A stretch of 50,355 nt of DNA, taken from assembly GCA_017437755.1 (NCBI GenBank), contig JAFRXI010000059.1, positions 1 through 50,355 of the forward strand, read 5' to 3'. The notes beneath the pieces are model-generated. The model saw only the letters and a program-made list of their open reading frames with translations. It made no database searches and was not told the origin of the DNA. Numbering within the stretch: the first letter of the stretch is position 1; each line of letters starts with the position of its first letter. Positions 1 through 7,447 of the stretch are shown here, piece after piece. The position numbers and the translations under genes were made by a program. Source of the DNA: Bacteroidales bacterium. GTDB taxonomy: Bacteria > Bacteroidota > Bacteroidia > Bacteroidales > UBA932.

Positions 1-684
1 GAGATAATAGTGGAGAAAGGGGCCGACGTCAAGTATTCCACCGTCCAGAACTGGTATCCCGGCGACGAGAACGGCCGCGGCGGCATCCTCAACCTCGTGA
101 CAAAGAGGGGAATATGCCGCGGCGAGGGAAGCCATCTCAGCTGGACGCAGGTGGAAACCGGTTCGGCCATAACCTGGAAATACCCCTCAACCATCCTCAA
201 GGGCGACAATTCCTCGTCGGAATTCTACTCCGTGGCGGTGACCAACAATTACCAGCAGGCCGACACCGGTACCAAGATGATCCACCTGGGCCGGAATACC
301 CGCAGCCGGATAGTGAGCAAGGGAATCTCGGCCGGAAGGAGCCAGAACAGCTACCGCGGCCTGGTGCAGATGACCCCGTCGGCCGCCTTTGCCAGGAACC
401 ATTCCCAGTGCGACAGCCTCCTCCTGGGATCCCGTTGCGGTGCACATACCTTTCCGGTAATCAAAAACGCTTCACTTACCGGCGTGGTGGAACACGAGGC
501 CACCACTTCCAAGATCAGCGAGGAGCAGCTTTTCTATCTGGGACAGAGGGGAATAGCACCTGAAGAGGCCGTGGGTCTCATAGTTGGAGGCTATGCCCGT
601 GAAGTGCTGTCACGCCTTCCCATGGAGTTTGCCGTGGAGGCCCGGAAGCTGCTTTCACTTTCACTTGAAGGGTCCGTGGGATGA
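1..684 (+). CDS. sufB: SufB, Fe-S cluster scaffold subunit (5' end outside window)
   Basis: This is the C-terminal 227 residues of SufB, the scaffold subunit of the SufBCD complex that assembles Fe-S clusters in the cytoplasm. The frame is open from base 1, so the gene begins upstream. Recognisable SufB features are the beta-helix core ([14 protein letters not shown], then [21 protein letters not shown]), the segment [21 protein letters not shown], and the family ending [21 protein letters not shown]. It overlaps the next gene by four bases (ATGA), so translation is probably coupled. The identification is secure from the motifs and from sufC and sufD just downstream. Confidence 0.96.
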   Translation, partial: EIIVEKGADVKYSTVQNWYPGDENGRGGILNLVTKRGICRGEGSHLSWTQVETGSAITWKYPSTILKGDNSSSEFYSVAVTNNYQQADTGTKMIHLGRNTRSRIVSKGISAGRSQNSYRGLVQMTPSAAFARNHSQCDSLLLGSRCGAHTFPVIKNASLTGVVEHEATTSKISEEQLFYLGQRGIAPEEAVGLIVGGYAREVLSRLPMEFAVEARKLLSLSLEGSVG

Positions 685-1268
685 TAAGCTGGATTGACAT
701 AGTGGCATCTGTGCTTGGCCTGACATGTGTGTTCCTGGCCGGTCGGAATTCCAAATACAATTTCTGGGTGGGGTATCTCTACACGGCCGCCCTGTTCGTG
801 ATGTTCTATGACAAGGGCCTCTTTGCATCGCTGCTGCTCCAGCCGGTCTCCCTTGCCATAAACATTCTAGGCCATTACCGCTGGACCCATCCACGCGAGG
901 GGGAGGAAAGCGCCTCCGACAGCTCTGCACTCAAGGTTTCCATGCTGTCCTGGCCGGAAAGGGGGCTTGCCGTGCTGTCGGTCCTGGTGGTTGCCTTCCT
1001 ATGGGGGTGGCTGCTGGACAGGTTGTTCCCGGCCGACCCGCATCCCTACCTTGACAGCTGCGTTACCGTGCTGATCCTGCTGGCACAGCTGCTCTCGTCC
1101 ATGAAGAAATGGGACTGCTGGATAGCCTGGCTGGTGGTGAACGCAGCCCAGATAGCGCTGCACGTGAGCATCGGCAATATTTTCATGCCCATTGTATGCT
1201 CGCTGTATCTCATCAACGGTCTCTGGTCGCTCAGGACGTGGATAGGACTTTATAGGAAAAACAGTTGA
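681..1268 (+). CDS. pnuC: PnuC-family nicotinamide riboside/mononucleotide transporter
   Basis: A 195-residue integral membrane protein of the PnuC family, which takes up nicotinamide riboside or related NAD precursors. The sequence starts with a PnuC-like first segment ([20 protein letters not shown]), followed by hydrophobic helices and the family pattern of aromatic residues ([31 protein letters not shown], and a [17 protein letters not shown] stretch). Its ATG overlaps the sufB stop, and its TGA is followed at once by the sufC start, so it is cotranscribed with suf genes. That position, between sufB and sufC, is unusual. The exact substrate cannot be told from sequence. Confidence 0.88.
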   Translation: MISWIDIVASVLGLTCVFLAGRNSKYNFWVGYLYTAALFVMFYDKGLFASLLLQPVSLAINILGHYRWTHPREGEESASDSSALKVSMLSWPERGLAVLSVLVVAFLWGWLLDRLFPADPHPYLDSCVTVLILLAQLLSSMKKWDCWIAWLVVNAAQIALHVSIGNIFMPIVCSLYLINGLWSLRTWIGLYRKNS

Positions 1269-1270
1269 AG

Positions 1271-2017
1271 ATGAACGATATATTATTGGAAATCAAGGGG
1301 CTGCATGCCTCTGTGGAAGGTAAGGAGATACTCAGGGGAATAGATCTTGTTATCCGTCGCGGTGAAATCCATGCGGTTATGGGACCAAACGGGGCGGGGA
1401 AGAGCACCCTGTCGGCGGTGCTTGCCGGAAAGCCCGGATACGAGGTCACCTCCGGAGAGATTGTATTTGACGGAAAGGACCTCCTGGAACTGTCTCCGGA
1501 GGAGCGCTCATGGGCCGGAATCTTCCTTTCTTTCCAGTATCCAATTGAAATTCCGGGAGTTACCATAACCAATTTCATGAAGGCTGCGGTCGATGCACAC
1601 CGCAAGGCAAAGGGCGAGGAGCCGCTCAGCGCCGGCGGGTTCCTGCGTCTTATGAAGGAGAAGATGGCCCTGGTGCAGATGAAGGGAGAGTTCGCCAAGA
1701 GGGACGTGAATGCCGGCTTCTCCGGAGGCGAGAAAAAGCGCTGCGAGATCTTCCAGATGGCCATGCTGGACCCGGTGCTTTCAATCCTGGACGAAACCGA
1801 CTCGGGCCTGGATGTGGATGCCCTGAGGATAGTGTCAGACGGCGTGAACGCACTCCATACACCGGAAAAGTCAGCCATCGTGATTACCCACTACAAGAGG
1901 CTCCTGGACTATATCGTTCCCGATGTGGTCCATGTCCTCAAGGCTGGAAAGATAGTTGCCACAGGAGGAAGGGAGCTTGTGGAAATAATTGAAAATGAGG
2001 GATATGACAAGTTCTGA
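1271..2017 (+). CDS. sufC: SufC, ATPase of the SufBCD complex
   Basis: SufC is the ABC-type ATPase that drives Fe-S assembly on SufBCD. The 248-residue protein has Walker A GPNGAGKST (about residues 38-46), Q-loop FQYPIEIPG, the Suf-type signature FSGGEKKR, Walker B ending LSILDETDSGLD and the switch histidine in VITHYKR. A TTG two codons upstream (1265) is possible, but the ATG at 1271 gives the usual family start. The coding region runs into sufD by about 20 bases, indicating tight coupling. Length and motifs are those of a complete, functional SufC. Confidence 0.96.
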   Translation: MNDILLEIKGLHASVEGKEILRGIDLVIRRGEIHAVMGPNGAGKSTLSAVLAGKPGYEVTSGEIVFDGKDLLELSPEERSWAGIFLSFQYPIEIPGVTITNFMKAAVDAHRKAKGEEPLSAGGFLRLMKEKMALVQMKGEFAKRDVNAGFSGGEKKRCEIFQMAMLDPVLSILDETDSGLDVDALRIVSDGVNALHTPEKSAIVITHYKRLLDYIVPDVVHVLKAGKIVATGGRELVEIIENEGYDKF

Positions 2018-2645
2018 AAAGGTTTTTGTCATAGGACCCGACCAGATATCGGCGCTTCCTCCGGAGCGGTTCTCCGTGGGGACTGGGGAGGAGTTGCGGG
2101 TTGTCCTCGTGGTCCTTCCCGGTGTTTCGCCGGTAATTCCCATGACCTTTGACCTTGTGGGTGAAGGGGCGTCTGTCCGGGTATCGGCACTGTATCTTGC
2201 CGCCGGTTCCGGCAAGGTCCGTTTTGACGTGCTCATGCACCACCGCGCGCCGCATACCACATCCACCCAGCTTTTCAACGGCATCGCGGGAGGGGAGGCG
2301 TCAACCGTTTTCAGCGGAAGGATCATCATCGACGAGGGGACATTCGGTATAGACGCCGGACAGGAAAACCATAACATCCTGGTCTCCGACCGCGCCAGGG
2401 CCGAATCCGACCCACAGCTGGAAATCTATGCCGACGACGTGAAATGCTCCCACGGTGCCACCGTGGGCCGTCTTGACGAGCAGGAGCAGTTCTACATGCG
2501 CTCCCGCGGCATCCCCGAAGATGAGGCCCGCTTCCTCCAGCTCCTTTCCTTCGCCTCCCCGGTCCTCCAGTCCCTCCCTGACCACTGCCGCGAGGCCGTT
2601 TCCTCCCGCGTTTCCTCCGCAATCCGTTCACTTCTCGCCCAATGA
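1995..2645 (+). CDS. sufD: SufD, short form of the Fe-S assembly subunit
   Basis: SufD pairs with SufB in the Fe-S scaffold. The C-terminal core is clear: SufD-like DDVKCSHGATVGRLDEQEQFY (with the conserved cysteine and histidine), then MRSRGIPEDEARFLQLLSFA. The protein is only 216 residues, about half of a typical SufD, and it starts directly in the beta-helix part, so the N-terminal helical domain is missing. ATGs at 1995 and 2004 are both possible starts. The stop overlaps an ATGA that is the ancestral ispE start (2642), now separated from the rest of ispE by an insertion. Confidence 0.88.
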   Translation: MRDMTSSEKVFVIGPDQISALPPERFSVGTGEELRVVLVVLPGVSPVIPMTFDLVGEGASVRVSALYLAAGSGKVRFDVLMHHRAPHTTSTQLFNGIAGGEASTVFSGRIIIDEGTFGIDAGQENHNILVSDRARAESDPQLEIYADDVKCSHGATVGRLDEQEQFYMRSRGIPEDEARFLQLLSFASPVLQSLPDHCREAVSSRVSSAIRSLLAQ

Positions 2646-3580
2646 CCACCCATCCAAACGTCAAGATCAACCTCGGGCTGAATGTGCTGATTATATTTAT
2701 ATTGTTGTTGTGTTCATGTAGAGGTGTTTCTTCTATTTCAAAGGAGTCTTTATTAGAGTATGATAAAGATTCATTAGTGATTAATAATAAGATATCAAAG
2801 AAGGTTTGGAGGGGGTTGCATGTTTCAAGGATATAGGGATAGGCGATATTGATAATTTGGGAGAGAACATTCATGAGGGGATTCTTTATCTTCCAACGTA
2901 TTATTCTGGAGAGATAGAACCTGCCGGAAATCCAATAATTGTATCTTGCAACGGTGTTTAAGAAATAGGCAAACCTAAGGAAAAACTACGGGAAAAGCGT
3001 GATTCGATTTCGGATATTTATTATGAAAAGATAAGAGGAATTTTGGATGATAAACAAAAACTTCTATATAATCCAGCCGCTTTGAAAGCGGCTAAAACAG
3101 ACGAAATCCGCTTGTTGAACATTGACGTTAAGACCTCTTATAAGTTAGGCGAGATTAAGGCATGGTATGAAAAGGAAAAGCAATACCTTCGTGATAATTA
3201 TCCGGCAAAAGAACAACGAATAAAGAATAAAGAAAGTAGATTTAGAGCAGCAGTATTGCCAAAAGGTTAAGAATGTACTATCGGATCAGAAATACAGGCA
3301 ATGGCACAAGTTTCGGGATACGGCGTATATCAGATTCTTAAGCAAAGAGTTTGGTATGACGTATAGTAAAGCGTCAAAGTACATTGAGTTTGAGAATGAA
3401 CATCTATTGAGTATCAGCAAGATAAAGAATAGTCGGATTCCGATGTTAGAAAAGCAAAGAGCAAAAGAAGATGAATTTACTCTATGGAAGGAAAAGGTCC
3501 GTGGTTTAATGGATGCAGATGGGTACAGACATTGGTTGGTTTTCATTGAGAAGAAGCAAAAGAATAGGACAAGTAAATAA
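2642..3580 (+). pseudogene. Decayed exported-protein gene, head fused to ispE start
   Basis: No intact frame spans this stretch, but pieces in two frames join into one protein-like sequence. Frame 2 from 2642 reads the first 16 residues of IspE and then a lipoprotein-like signal (hydrophobic IIFILLL followed by CSC) and stops at 2834. Frame 1 takes over at about 2812 (ACFKDIGIGDIDNLGENIHE), meets an in-frame TAA at 2959 and continues to 3270. Frame 2 resumes near 3242 (LEQQYCQKVKNVLSDQKYRQ) and runs to 3580. At least two frameshifts and one nonsense codon are needed. The product, probably exported, is rich in K, E, Y and R. I do not recognise the family. Its start was probably lost at the left junction. 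Confidence 0.7.
2645..2690 (+). repeat. 46-base direct repeat, left copy (orphan head of ispE)
   Basis: This copy is identical over 46 bases to 4451-4496 and encodes IspE residues from the second codon on (TTHPNVKINLGLNVL). Here it still follows the ATG that overlaps the sufD stop, so it marks the ancestral sufD-ispE junction. Identity ends at 2690, where AT-rich foreign sequence begins. Confidence 0.93.
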
Positions 3581-4450
3581 TGAGTATCTATGAAGCAGGT
3601 TTTTAATGGTTGGGCGTTATTGTTTTTACTTTTATGTACTAGTTTAGTGGTAGTAACAGTTAAAGCCCAGGTTCCTCAGAGTTATCGTCAGAGATTGGTG
3701 TCCCGAACATGGTCCCCAACTAACATTCCTGAAGCCACGTATTCTTTTTCGACAGATTCCGTTTTTTTTCGATACAATAACCCTTCGTTGTCGGTGGATG
3801 CTTCTGCTGATGCTGGGTATTATTTTAGTGAGACTTTTGATACGGTTTTTAATTCAAGTAAGGTTGGAGTGCAAGAATTGGGTACTTTCTTGATAATGGA
3901 ATCCACACAGGGTAGAGCCTTTGCGTTCAGGATAGTTTCCATAGATACCGACACTTTGAAATTTTGGACCAATAATCACTTATGGATATGGCATTCCGTA
4001 GAATAAGAAGGCTGTTATTATTTGTCTTTTTCTGGTTGTCGTTGTCCTTACTTTTGGGATGTGTAGAAAAGCGAGAGGGAAATGAAACTGCCACAAAGGA
4101 TGTTGACAAGATAGAGAAATTAAAGTATATTTTCACAGAGGAGTATACGGGTAATTTAGACAAAAGGGTTACAAGCATTGTTTCAAATGGGGGGTATGTT
4201 CCAGATTGGAAAGAGGCGAAGAAGAACAAGACGTTCCGTCAGTTAGAATATACTATTCCTATTATATCGGATTATTCGATAATTGCCATTCATTCTGGAA
4301 TAATAAATGGACGTCCAAGAGTAACCAAGTTTCAGATGATTCAGGAATTGAATATAAAGCTTCGGGAACAAGGACAGACGAGCAAGGTGTTGTCAACAGA
4401 ATATCTGGACATGATAACAGAAGTTTCGAATTATACAGGAAGCAATGTCA
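2691..4450. other. AT-rich inserted block between duplicated ispE heads
   Basis: A 1,760-base block of clearly different composition (for example 23 of 60 bases are G or C at 3241-3300, against 37 of 60 at 4981-5040 in ispE) is bounded exactly by the two 46-base ispE-head copies. It carries a decayed gene, a small intact secreted-protein gene and a 3'-truncated lipoprotein gene, all on the plus strand. I found no transposase, integrase or terminal inverted repeat. Recombination between the repeats would restore a normal sufD-ispE overlap. An assembly chimera is the main alternative. Confidence 0.8.
3590..4006 (+). CDS. Small secreted protein of unknown function
   Basis: A 138-residue protein with a clear signal peptide (MKQVFNGW, then hydrophobic ALLFLLLCTSLVVVTV and a likely cut after KAQ). 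The mature part is rich in short beta-like stretches with alternating aromatic residues (YSFSTDSVFFRYN, GYYFSETFDTVF, LKFWTNNHLWIWHS), which suggests a small beta-barrel or lipocalin-like fold, but this is inference. It lies in the AT-rich insert, nine bases after the decayed gene, and overlaps the following lipoprotein gene by 25 bases, so the three were probably one operon in the donor. I do not recognise a family. Confidence 0.65.
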   Translation: MKQVFNGWALLFLLLCTSLVVVTVKAQVPQSYRQRLVSRTWSPTNIPEATYSFSTDSVFFRYNNPSLSVDASADAGYYFSETFDTVFNSSKVGVQELGTFLIMESTQGRAFAFRIVSIDTDTLKFWTNNHLWIWHSVE

Positions 4451-4527
4451 ACCACCCATCCAAACGTCAAGATCAACCTCGGGCTGAATGTGCTGAGGAG
4501 GAGGGAGGACGGTTATCACGATCTTGA
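3982..4527 (+). CDS. Lipoprotein of unknown function, 3' end replaced at the insertion junction
   Basis: The frame begins with a basic N-region (MDMAFRRIRR), a hydrophobic core (LLLFVFFWLSLSLLLGC) and a lipobox cysteine followed by VEKREGN, so it is a lipoprotein. The foreign part ends with EVSNYTGSNVN at the right junction (4450). Beyond it the frame runs through the ispE head in the wrong phase (HPSKRQDQPRAECAEEEGG) and stops at 4527. The natural C-terminus is therefore lost. An ATG at 3988 is an alternative start. No family was recognised, and the product may be nonfunctional. Confidence 0.6.
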   Translation: MDMAFRRIRRLLLFVFFWLSLSLLLGCVEKREGNETATKDVDKIEKLKYIFTEEYTGNLDKRVTSIVSNGGYVPDWKEAKKNKTFRQLEYTIPIISDYSIIAIHSGIINGRPRVTKFQMIQELNIKLREQGQTSKVLSTEYLDMITEVSNYTGSNVNHPSKRQDQPRAECAEEEGGRLSRS

Positions 4528-5293
4528 TACCGTTTTTCTGCCGTACCATGAGATTCACGATACCCTGGAGATAATCTCCGGCGACGACTGGAGCCGGACT
4601 TCGGCGGCCATGTTTGAGATATATTCCCCGGACGAGGTTGCCCAGGGGATAGCCCCGGACGGGTCGCTGATGATAACAATAGCCCGCCGTGGCGGAGTGG
4701 ACTGGGACCCGCTGGACGACCTCACGGCTAATGCATACGGTATTCTGAAAGAGGACTTCAAGCTGCCTCCGGTGAAGATTTTCCTGGAAAAGACATCGCC
4801 CGTGGGGGCGGGCCTCGGGGGAGGATCCGCCGATGCCGCCTTTGCCCTCAGGATGCTGAATGAAATGTTCTCCCTGGGGCTCGACGACGAGAGGCTTGCC
4901 GAGTACGCCTCCCGCCTCGGGAGCGACTGCGCCTTCTTCATTTACAACCGCCCCATGAGCGGCCGTGGCCGCGGGGAAGTCCTCTGTCCCGTGGATGTCC
5001 CGCTCGACGGATATGAAATCAAGGTGGTGGTGCCGGAAGGGATTGCCGTTTCCACGAGGGAGGCCTATTCCGGAGTTACGCCAAGGGTCCCGGAACTGCC
5101 TCTTGAGGATGCTCTCAAAAGGCCTGTCGGGCAGTGGAAGGATCTGGTTGTCAATGATTTTGAGACGTCGGTATTTGCAAAGCACCCTGAGCTTGCCGCA
5201 GTTAAGCAGTCCCTGTACGATTCCGGTGCCGTCTTCGCCTCCCTTTCCGGATCCGGCGCCGCCCTATTCGGTATTTATCGTACTATTTGTTAA
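4445..5293 (+). CDS. ispE: IspE, 4-diphosphocytidyl-2-C-methyl-D-erythritol kinase
   Basis: IspE phosphorylates CDP-methylerythritol in the non-mevalonate isoprenoid pathway. The 282-residue protein has the family N-terminus (THPNVKINLGLNVLRRREDGYHDLDTVF), the GHMP kinase ATP loop PVGAGLGGGSADAAFALRML, the segment SDCAFF, and the C-terminal glycine motif LSGSGAALFGIY. The start is unusual: the ancestral ATG overlapped the sufD stop at 2642, whereas the present ATG at 4445 is supplied by the inserted block and adds one residue (MSTTH rather than MTTH). Expression must now come from within the insert or by read-through from suf. Confidence 0.95.
   Translation: MSTTHPNVKINLGLNVLRRREDGYHDLDTVFLPYHEIHDTLEIISGDDWSRTSAAMFEIYSPDEVAQGIAPDGSLMITIARRGGVDWDPLDDLTANAYGILKEDFKLPPVKIFLEKTSPVGAGLGGGSADAAFALRMLNEMFSLGLDDERLAEYASRLGSDCAFFIYNRPMSGRGRGEVLCPVDVPLDGYEIKVVVPEGIAVSTREAYSGVTPRVPELPLEDALKRPVGQWKDLVVNDFETSVFAKHPELAAVKQSLYDSGAVFASLSGSGAALFGIYRTIC
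4451..4496 (+). repeat. 46-base direct repeat, right copy (functional head of ispE)
   Basis: This is the second perfect copy of 2645-2690. It is in frame with the whole ispE gene. The six bases just before it (ATGTCA, 4445-4450) come from the insert side and give ispE a new start codon, with AGGAAG five bases upstream as a possible ribosome site. Confidence 0.93.
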
Positions 5294-5298
5294 TTTTG
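5291..5298 (+). promoter_or_regulatory. Putative -7 box (TAATTTTG) for the ATP-grasp gene
   Basis: TAATTTTG fits the Bacteroidota TAnnTTTG element and overlaps the ispE stop, 25 bases before the ATG at 5324. No clear TTTG -33 element lies at the right distance, so support is moderate. Confidence 0.4.
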
Positions 5299-5323
5299 CG
5301 GGATTTTTTGCACCACAAGGCCG

Positions 5324-6166
5324 ATGATGACACTGGACGAACTGATAATCAGGATAAAATTCCTGATAAAGATGCATAAGAGGCTTAACCTCAAGGCTCC
5401 TTCCACTTTCAACGAAAAGTTGCAGTGGCTCAAGCTCCATGACCGCCGTCCGGAATATTCCCGCATGGTAGATAAGGTTGAGGCGAAAAAATGGGCGGAG
5501 GAGATCCTCGGCCCCGGGCACATCATCCCGGACATAGCCGTTTATGACAGCATCAGGGAGGTACCCTGGGAAAGCCTTCCAGAACGGTTTGTAATGAAAT
5601 GCGCCCATGACAGCGGTGGTGTCGCGGTCTGCGGCAACAGGGCCGCTTTCGATGTAAGGAAGGCCCGCCGCCGTCTTTCCCGACGCTCCCGCAAGAATTA
5701 TTACCATATCACCCAGGAATGGCCTTACAAGAGCGTGAGGCCGAGGATCCTTGTGGAGGAATTCCTCTCCGACGGGGATCCCGGAGGCCTGAGGGACTAC
5801 AAGTTCTTCTGCTTCGGGGGCAGGGTCCACAGCGTCATGATCTGCGTCGACAGGGGTATCGGCGATCCAAAGTTCTATTTCTTTGACAGGGAATGGAACC
5901 TCCTGAGGCTCAATATCCGGGGGAAGCAGGCACCTGAGGGGTTCACGGTTTCAAAGCCCGAGGGGATTGATGAGATGTTCTCTTTCGCGGAAAGGCTTTC
6001 CGCCGGGATCCCCTTTGCGAGGGTCGACCTTTACAATGTCAGTGGAAAGATCTATTTCGGGGAACTTACCCTTTATCCCAAGAGCGGTTATGATTCCAAT
6101 CTCCTCCCTGAGACGGATGATCTTTTCGGGAGTCTTCTCAGTCTAGACAGTCTTCAATCGAAGTGA
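5324..6166 (+). CDS. TupA-like ATP-grasp protein, surface polysaccharide biosynthesis
   Basis: A 280-residue cytoplasmic protein of the TupA-like ATP-grasp type found in capsule and teichuronopeptide loci, where such enzymes are thought to join amino or carboxyl groups to sugars. Recognisable parts are TFNEKLQWLKLHDRRPEYSR, VMKCAHDSGGVAVCG (nucleotide-binding strand and lysine), VEEFLSDGDPGGLRDYKFFC and the Mg-binding end ARVDLYNVSGKIYFGELTLYP. ATGs at 5324 and 5327 are adjacent. Its 3' end overlaps the convergent dehydrogenase gene by 29 bases. The acceptor is unknown; the neighbouring kdtA and nonulosonate genes suggest a lipid A-core or capsule glycan. Confidence 0.82.
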   Translation: MMTLDELIIRIKFLIKMHKRLNLKAPSTFNEKLQWLKLHDRRPEYSRMVDKVEAKKWAEEILGPGHIIPDIAVYDSIREVPWESLPERFVMKCAHDSGGVAVCGNRAAFDVRKARRRLSRRSRKNYYHITQEWPYKSVRPRILVEEFLSDGDPGGLRDYKFFCFGGRVHSVMICVDRGIGDPKFYFFDREWNLLRLNIRGKQAPEGFTVSKPEGIDEMFSFAERLSAGIPFARVDLYNVSGKIYFGELTLYPKSGYDSNLLPETDDLFGSLLSLDSLQSK

Positions 6167-7340
6167 AGCCGTAGACGGACGGGATGCCGGCCTTGAACGG
6201 GGCGGAGAGGTCTTTGCCGCCGGTGAGGAGCCTTCCGTCCTCTCCAATGATGCTCTCGTGGCGCACCGACTGCCCCCAGCGGAGGATTTCATCGATCTGT
6301 CTTGTCTCCAGGCCGAGTTTTTCCGCCATCCATTTTACGATGCAAACTCCGTAGTAAATGTCGTCAAGGAAGAAGCGGTGGTTGTAATCCATCGAGAATT
6401 TCCCTTCCGGAGTCCTTACCACCGGTGTTTTGATCTCTCCGAGGGACTCGGATTCCAGGAACGACTGCTTGATGTCGTTGATGTCCGACAGGTAGCAGTA
6501 CCTTTCCAGTGCCAGGTAATCCAGCATGTTGGAGAAATCCCGGTCCGGGAATCTTGCCTTAATCGCCTCTCTCACAGCAGAATAGTCATTGTCAAGACGT
6601 TCCATTACAGAGGCGGACAGGTCGTCGAAGTCCCGGTAGAAATACGGGACTTCCCCTTCGCTGTCCCAGATTCCGCCGTATCGTTTCCACAGCGAGAACG
6701 ACCTGGAAGTGTGGATTATCTGGTTGTCCACGGAAAGGGTGAGGGACAGGAACCTGTCGTTTTTCTCTACAAGGCCCATGTGGAGATGGCGGTAGCAGAC
6801 CTGGTCAAAGAAATCTTCCTTGACCGTCTTGAAATACTTGTCGGGGTAAACTGCGGCGCAGGTCCTCTCCTTGAATCCATAGGTCACGCCCCTGTGGCCG
6901 TATTCCATGATGCGGCATATCCAGGGGATAAGGCCGAAGGCAAAGGCTACCAGGTTGTCAAGGGAGAACTCCCTCCGGATCTCATCGACCATCCAGTTCC
7001 AGCCCCCCTGCCCGTAAAGGGTTCCTACAAAGACTTCCTTTTCCCGGCTGAGGTAAGGTGCTATCCGGTGCAGGGCCACGCGGTATTTGTGGACCGGCAT
7101 GCAGAAGACTACGTAGTCTGCCTGGGGAAACAGTTCGGCCGGGTCGTCCGAAGCTTTTGAGATGGGGCCGCGGAACACATCCAGGACCTTTCCGGAAGGG
7201 TCGTGCCACTGCAGTTCAATCTCCGGAGCCCACTTTTCGGGTTTGGAGGTATAGACCGACACTTCGAAGGATGAGTCCTTCAGGAACGGTATCAGGGAAT
7301 GTGCGCTGTTTCCACCTCCGCAAACAACAAGTCTTTTCAT
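6138..7340 (-). CDS. Opine-dehydrogenase-like NAD(P)-dependent enzyme
   Basis: A 400-residue protein with an N-terminal Rossmann fold (MKRLVVCGGGNSAHSLIPFL, where GGGNSAH is the dinucleotide loop) and a helical C-terminal domain of the octopine/nopaline dehydrogenase type (YLSDINDIKQSFLESES, then NHRFFLDDIYYGVCIVKWMA, ending in a histidine-containing RWGQSVRHESIIG). Such enzymes condense an amino acid with a keto acid by reductive amination. No signal peptide is present. It faces the ATP-grasp gene tail to tail and shares 29 bases with it, which may indicate a linked role in modifying surface glycans, but that is inference. The substrate is unknown. Confidence 0.75.
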   Translation of the reverse strand: MKRLVVCGGGNSAHSLIPFLKDSSFEVSVYTSKPEKWAPEIELQWHDPSGKVLDVFRGPISKASDDPAELFPQADYVVFCMPVHKYRVALHRIAPYLSREKEVFVGTLYGQGGWNWMVDEIRREFSLDNLVAFAFGLIPWICRIMEYGHRGVTYGFKERTCAAVYPDKYFKTVKEDFFDQVCYRHLHMGLVEKNDRFLSLTLSVDNQIIHTSRSFSLWKRYGGIWDSEGEVPYFYRDFDDLSASVMERLDNDYSAVREAIKARFPDRDFSNMLDYLALERYCYLSDINDIKQSFLESESLGEIKTPVVRTPEGKFSMDYNHRFFLDDIYYGVCIVKWMAEKLGLETRQIDEILRWGQSVRHESIIGEDGRLLTGGKDLSAPFKAGIPSVYGFTSIEDCLD

Positions 7341-7363
7341 TCTGAATGAGCGTATTCGGTCGA

Positions 7364-7371
7364 CAAAGGTA
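7364..7371 (-). promoter_or_regulatory. Putative -7 box (TACCTTTG) for the opine-dehydrogenase-like gene
   Basis: Reading the minus strand, TACCTTTG lies 23 bases before the ATG at 7340 and matches TAnnTTTG. I see no convincing -33 element. Confidence 0.4.
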
Positions 7372-7403
7372 ACTATAAAAAACGAGAATCGGGCTCCTTC
7401 ATG

Positions 7404-7436
7404 TTTGGAATATACTGCATTTAAGGTTATCTTTGT
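7404..7436 (+). promoter_or_regulatory. Putative promoter of kdtA (TTTG, 21 bases, TATCTTTG)
   Basis: TTTG at 7404-7407 and TATCTTTG at 7429-7436 are 21 bases apart, as in the Bacteroides consensus. The box ends 11 bases before the ATG at 7448, so the mRNA would have almost no leader. The same stretch can also be read as a frameshifted KdtA N-terminus, which weakens the call. Confidence 0.5.
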
Positions 7437-7447
7437 CGCCTTGCGCC

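Noticed and set aside
2642-2836. Independent 64-residue lipoprotein gene starting at the ancestral ispE ATG
   Set aside because: Its first 16 residues are the IspE head and it breaks off by frameshift into a longer decayed gene, so it is an insertion by-product instead of a separate gene.
2691-4450. Insertion sequence or transposon
   Set aside because: No transposase, integrase or terminal inverted repeats were found, and the flanking duplication is 46 bases and made of gene-coding sequence. It is described as an insertion of unknown mechanism.
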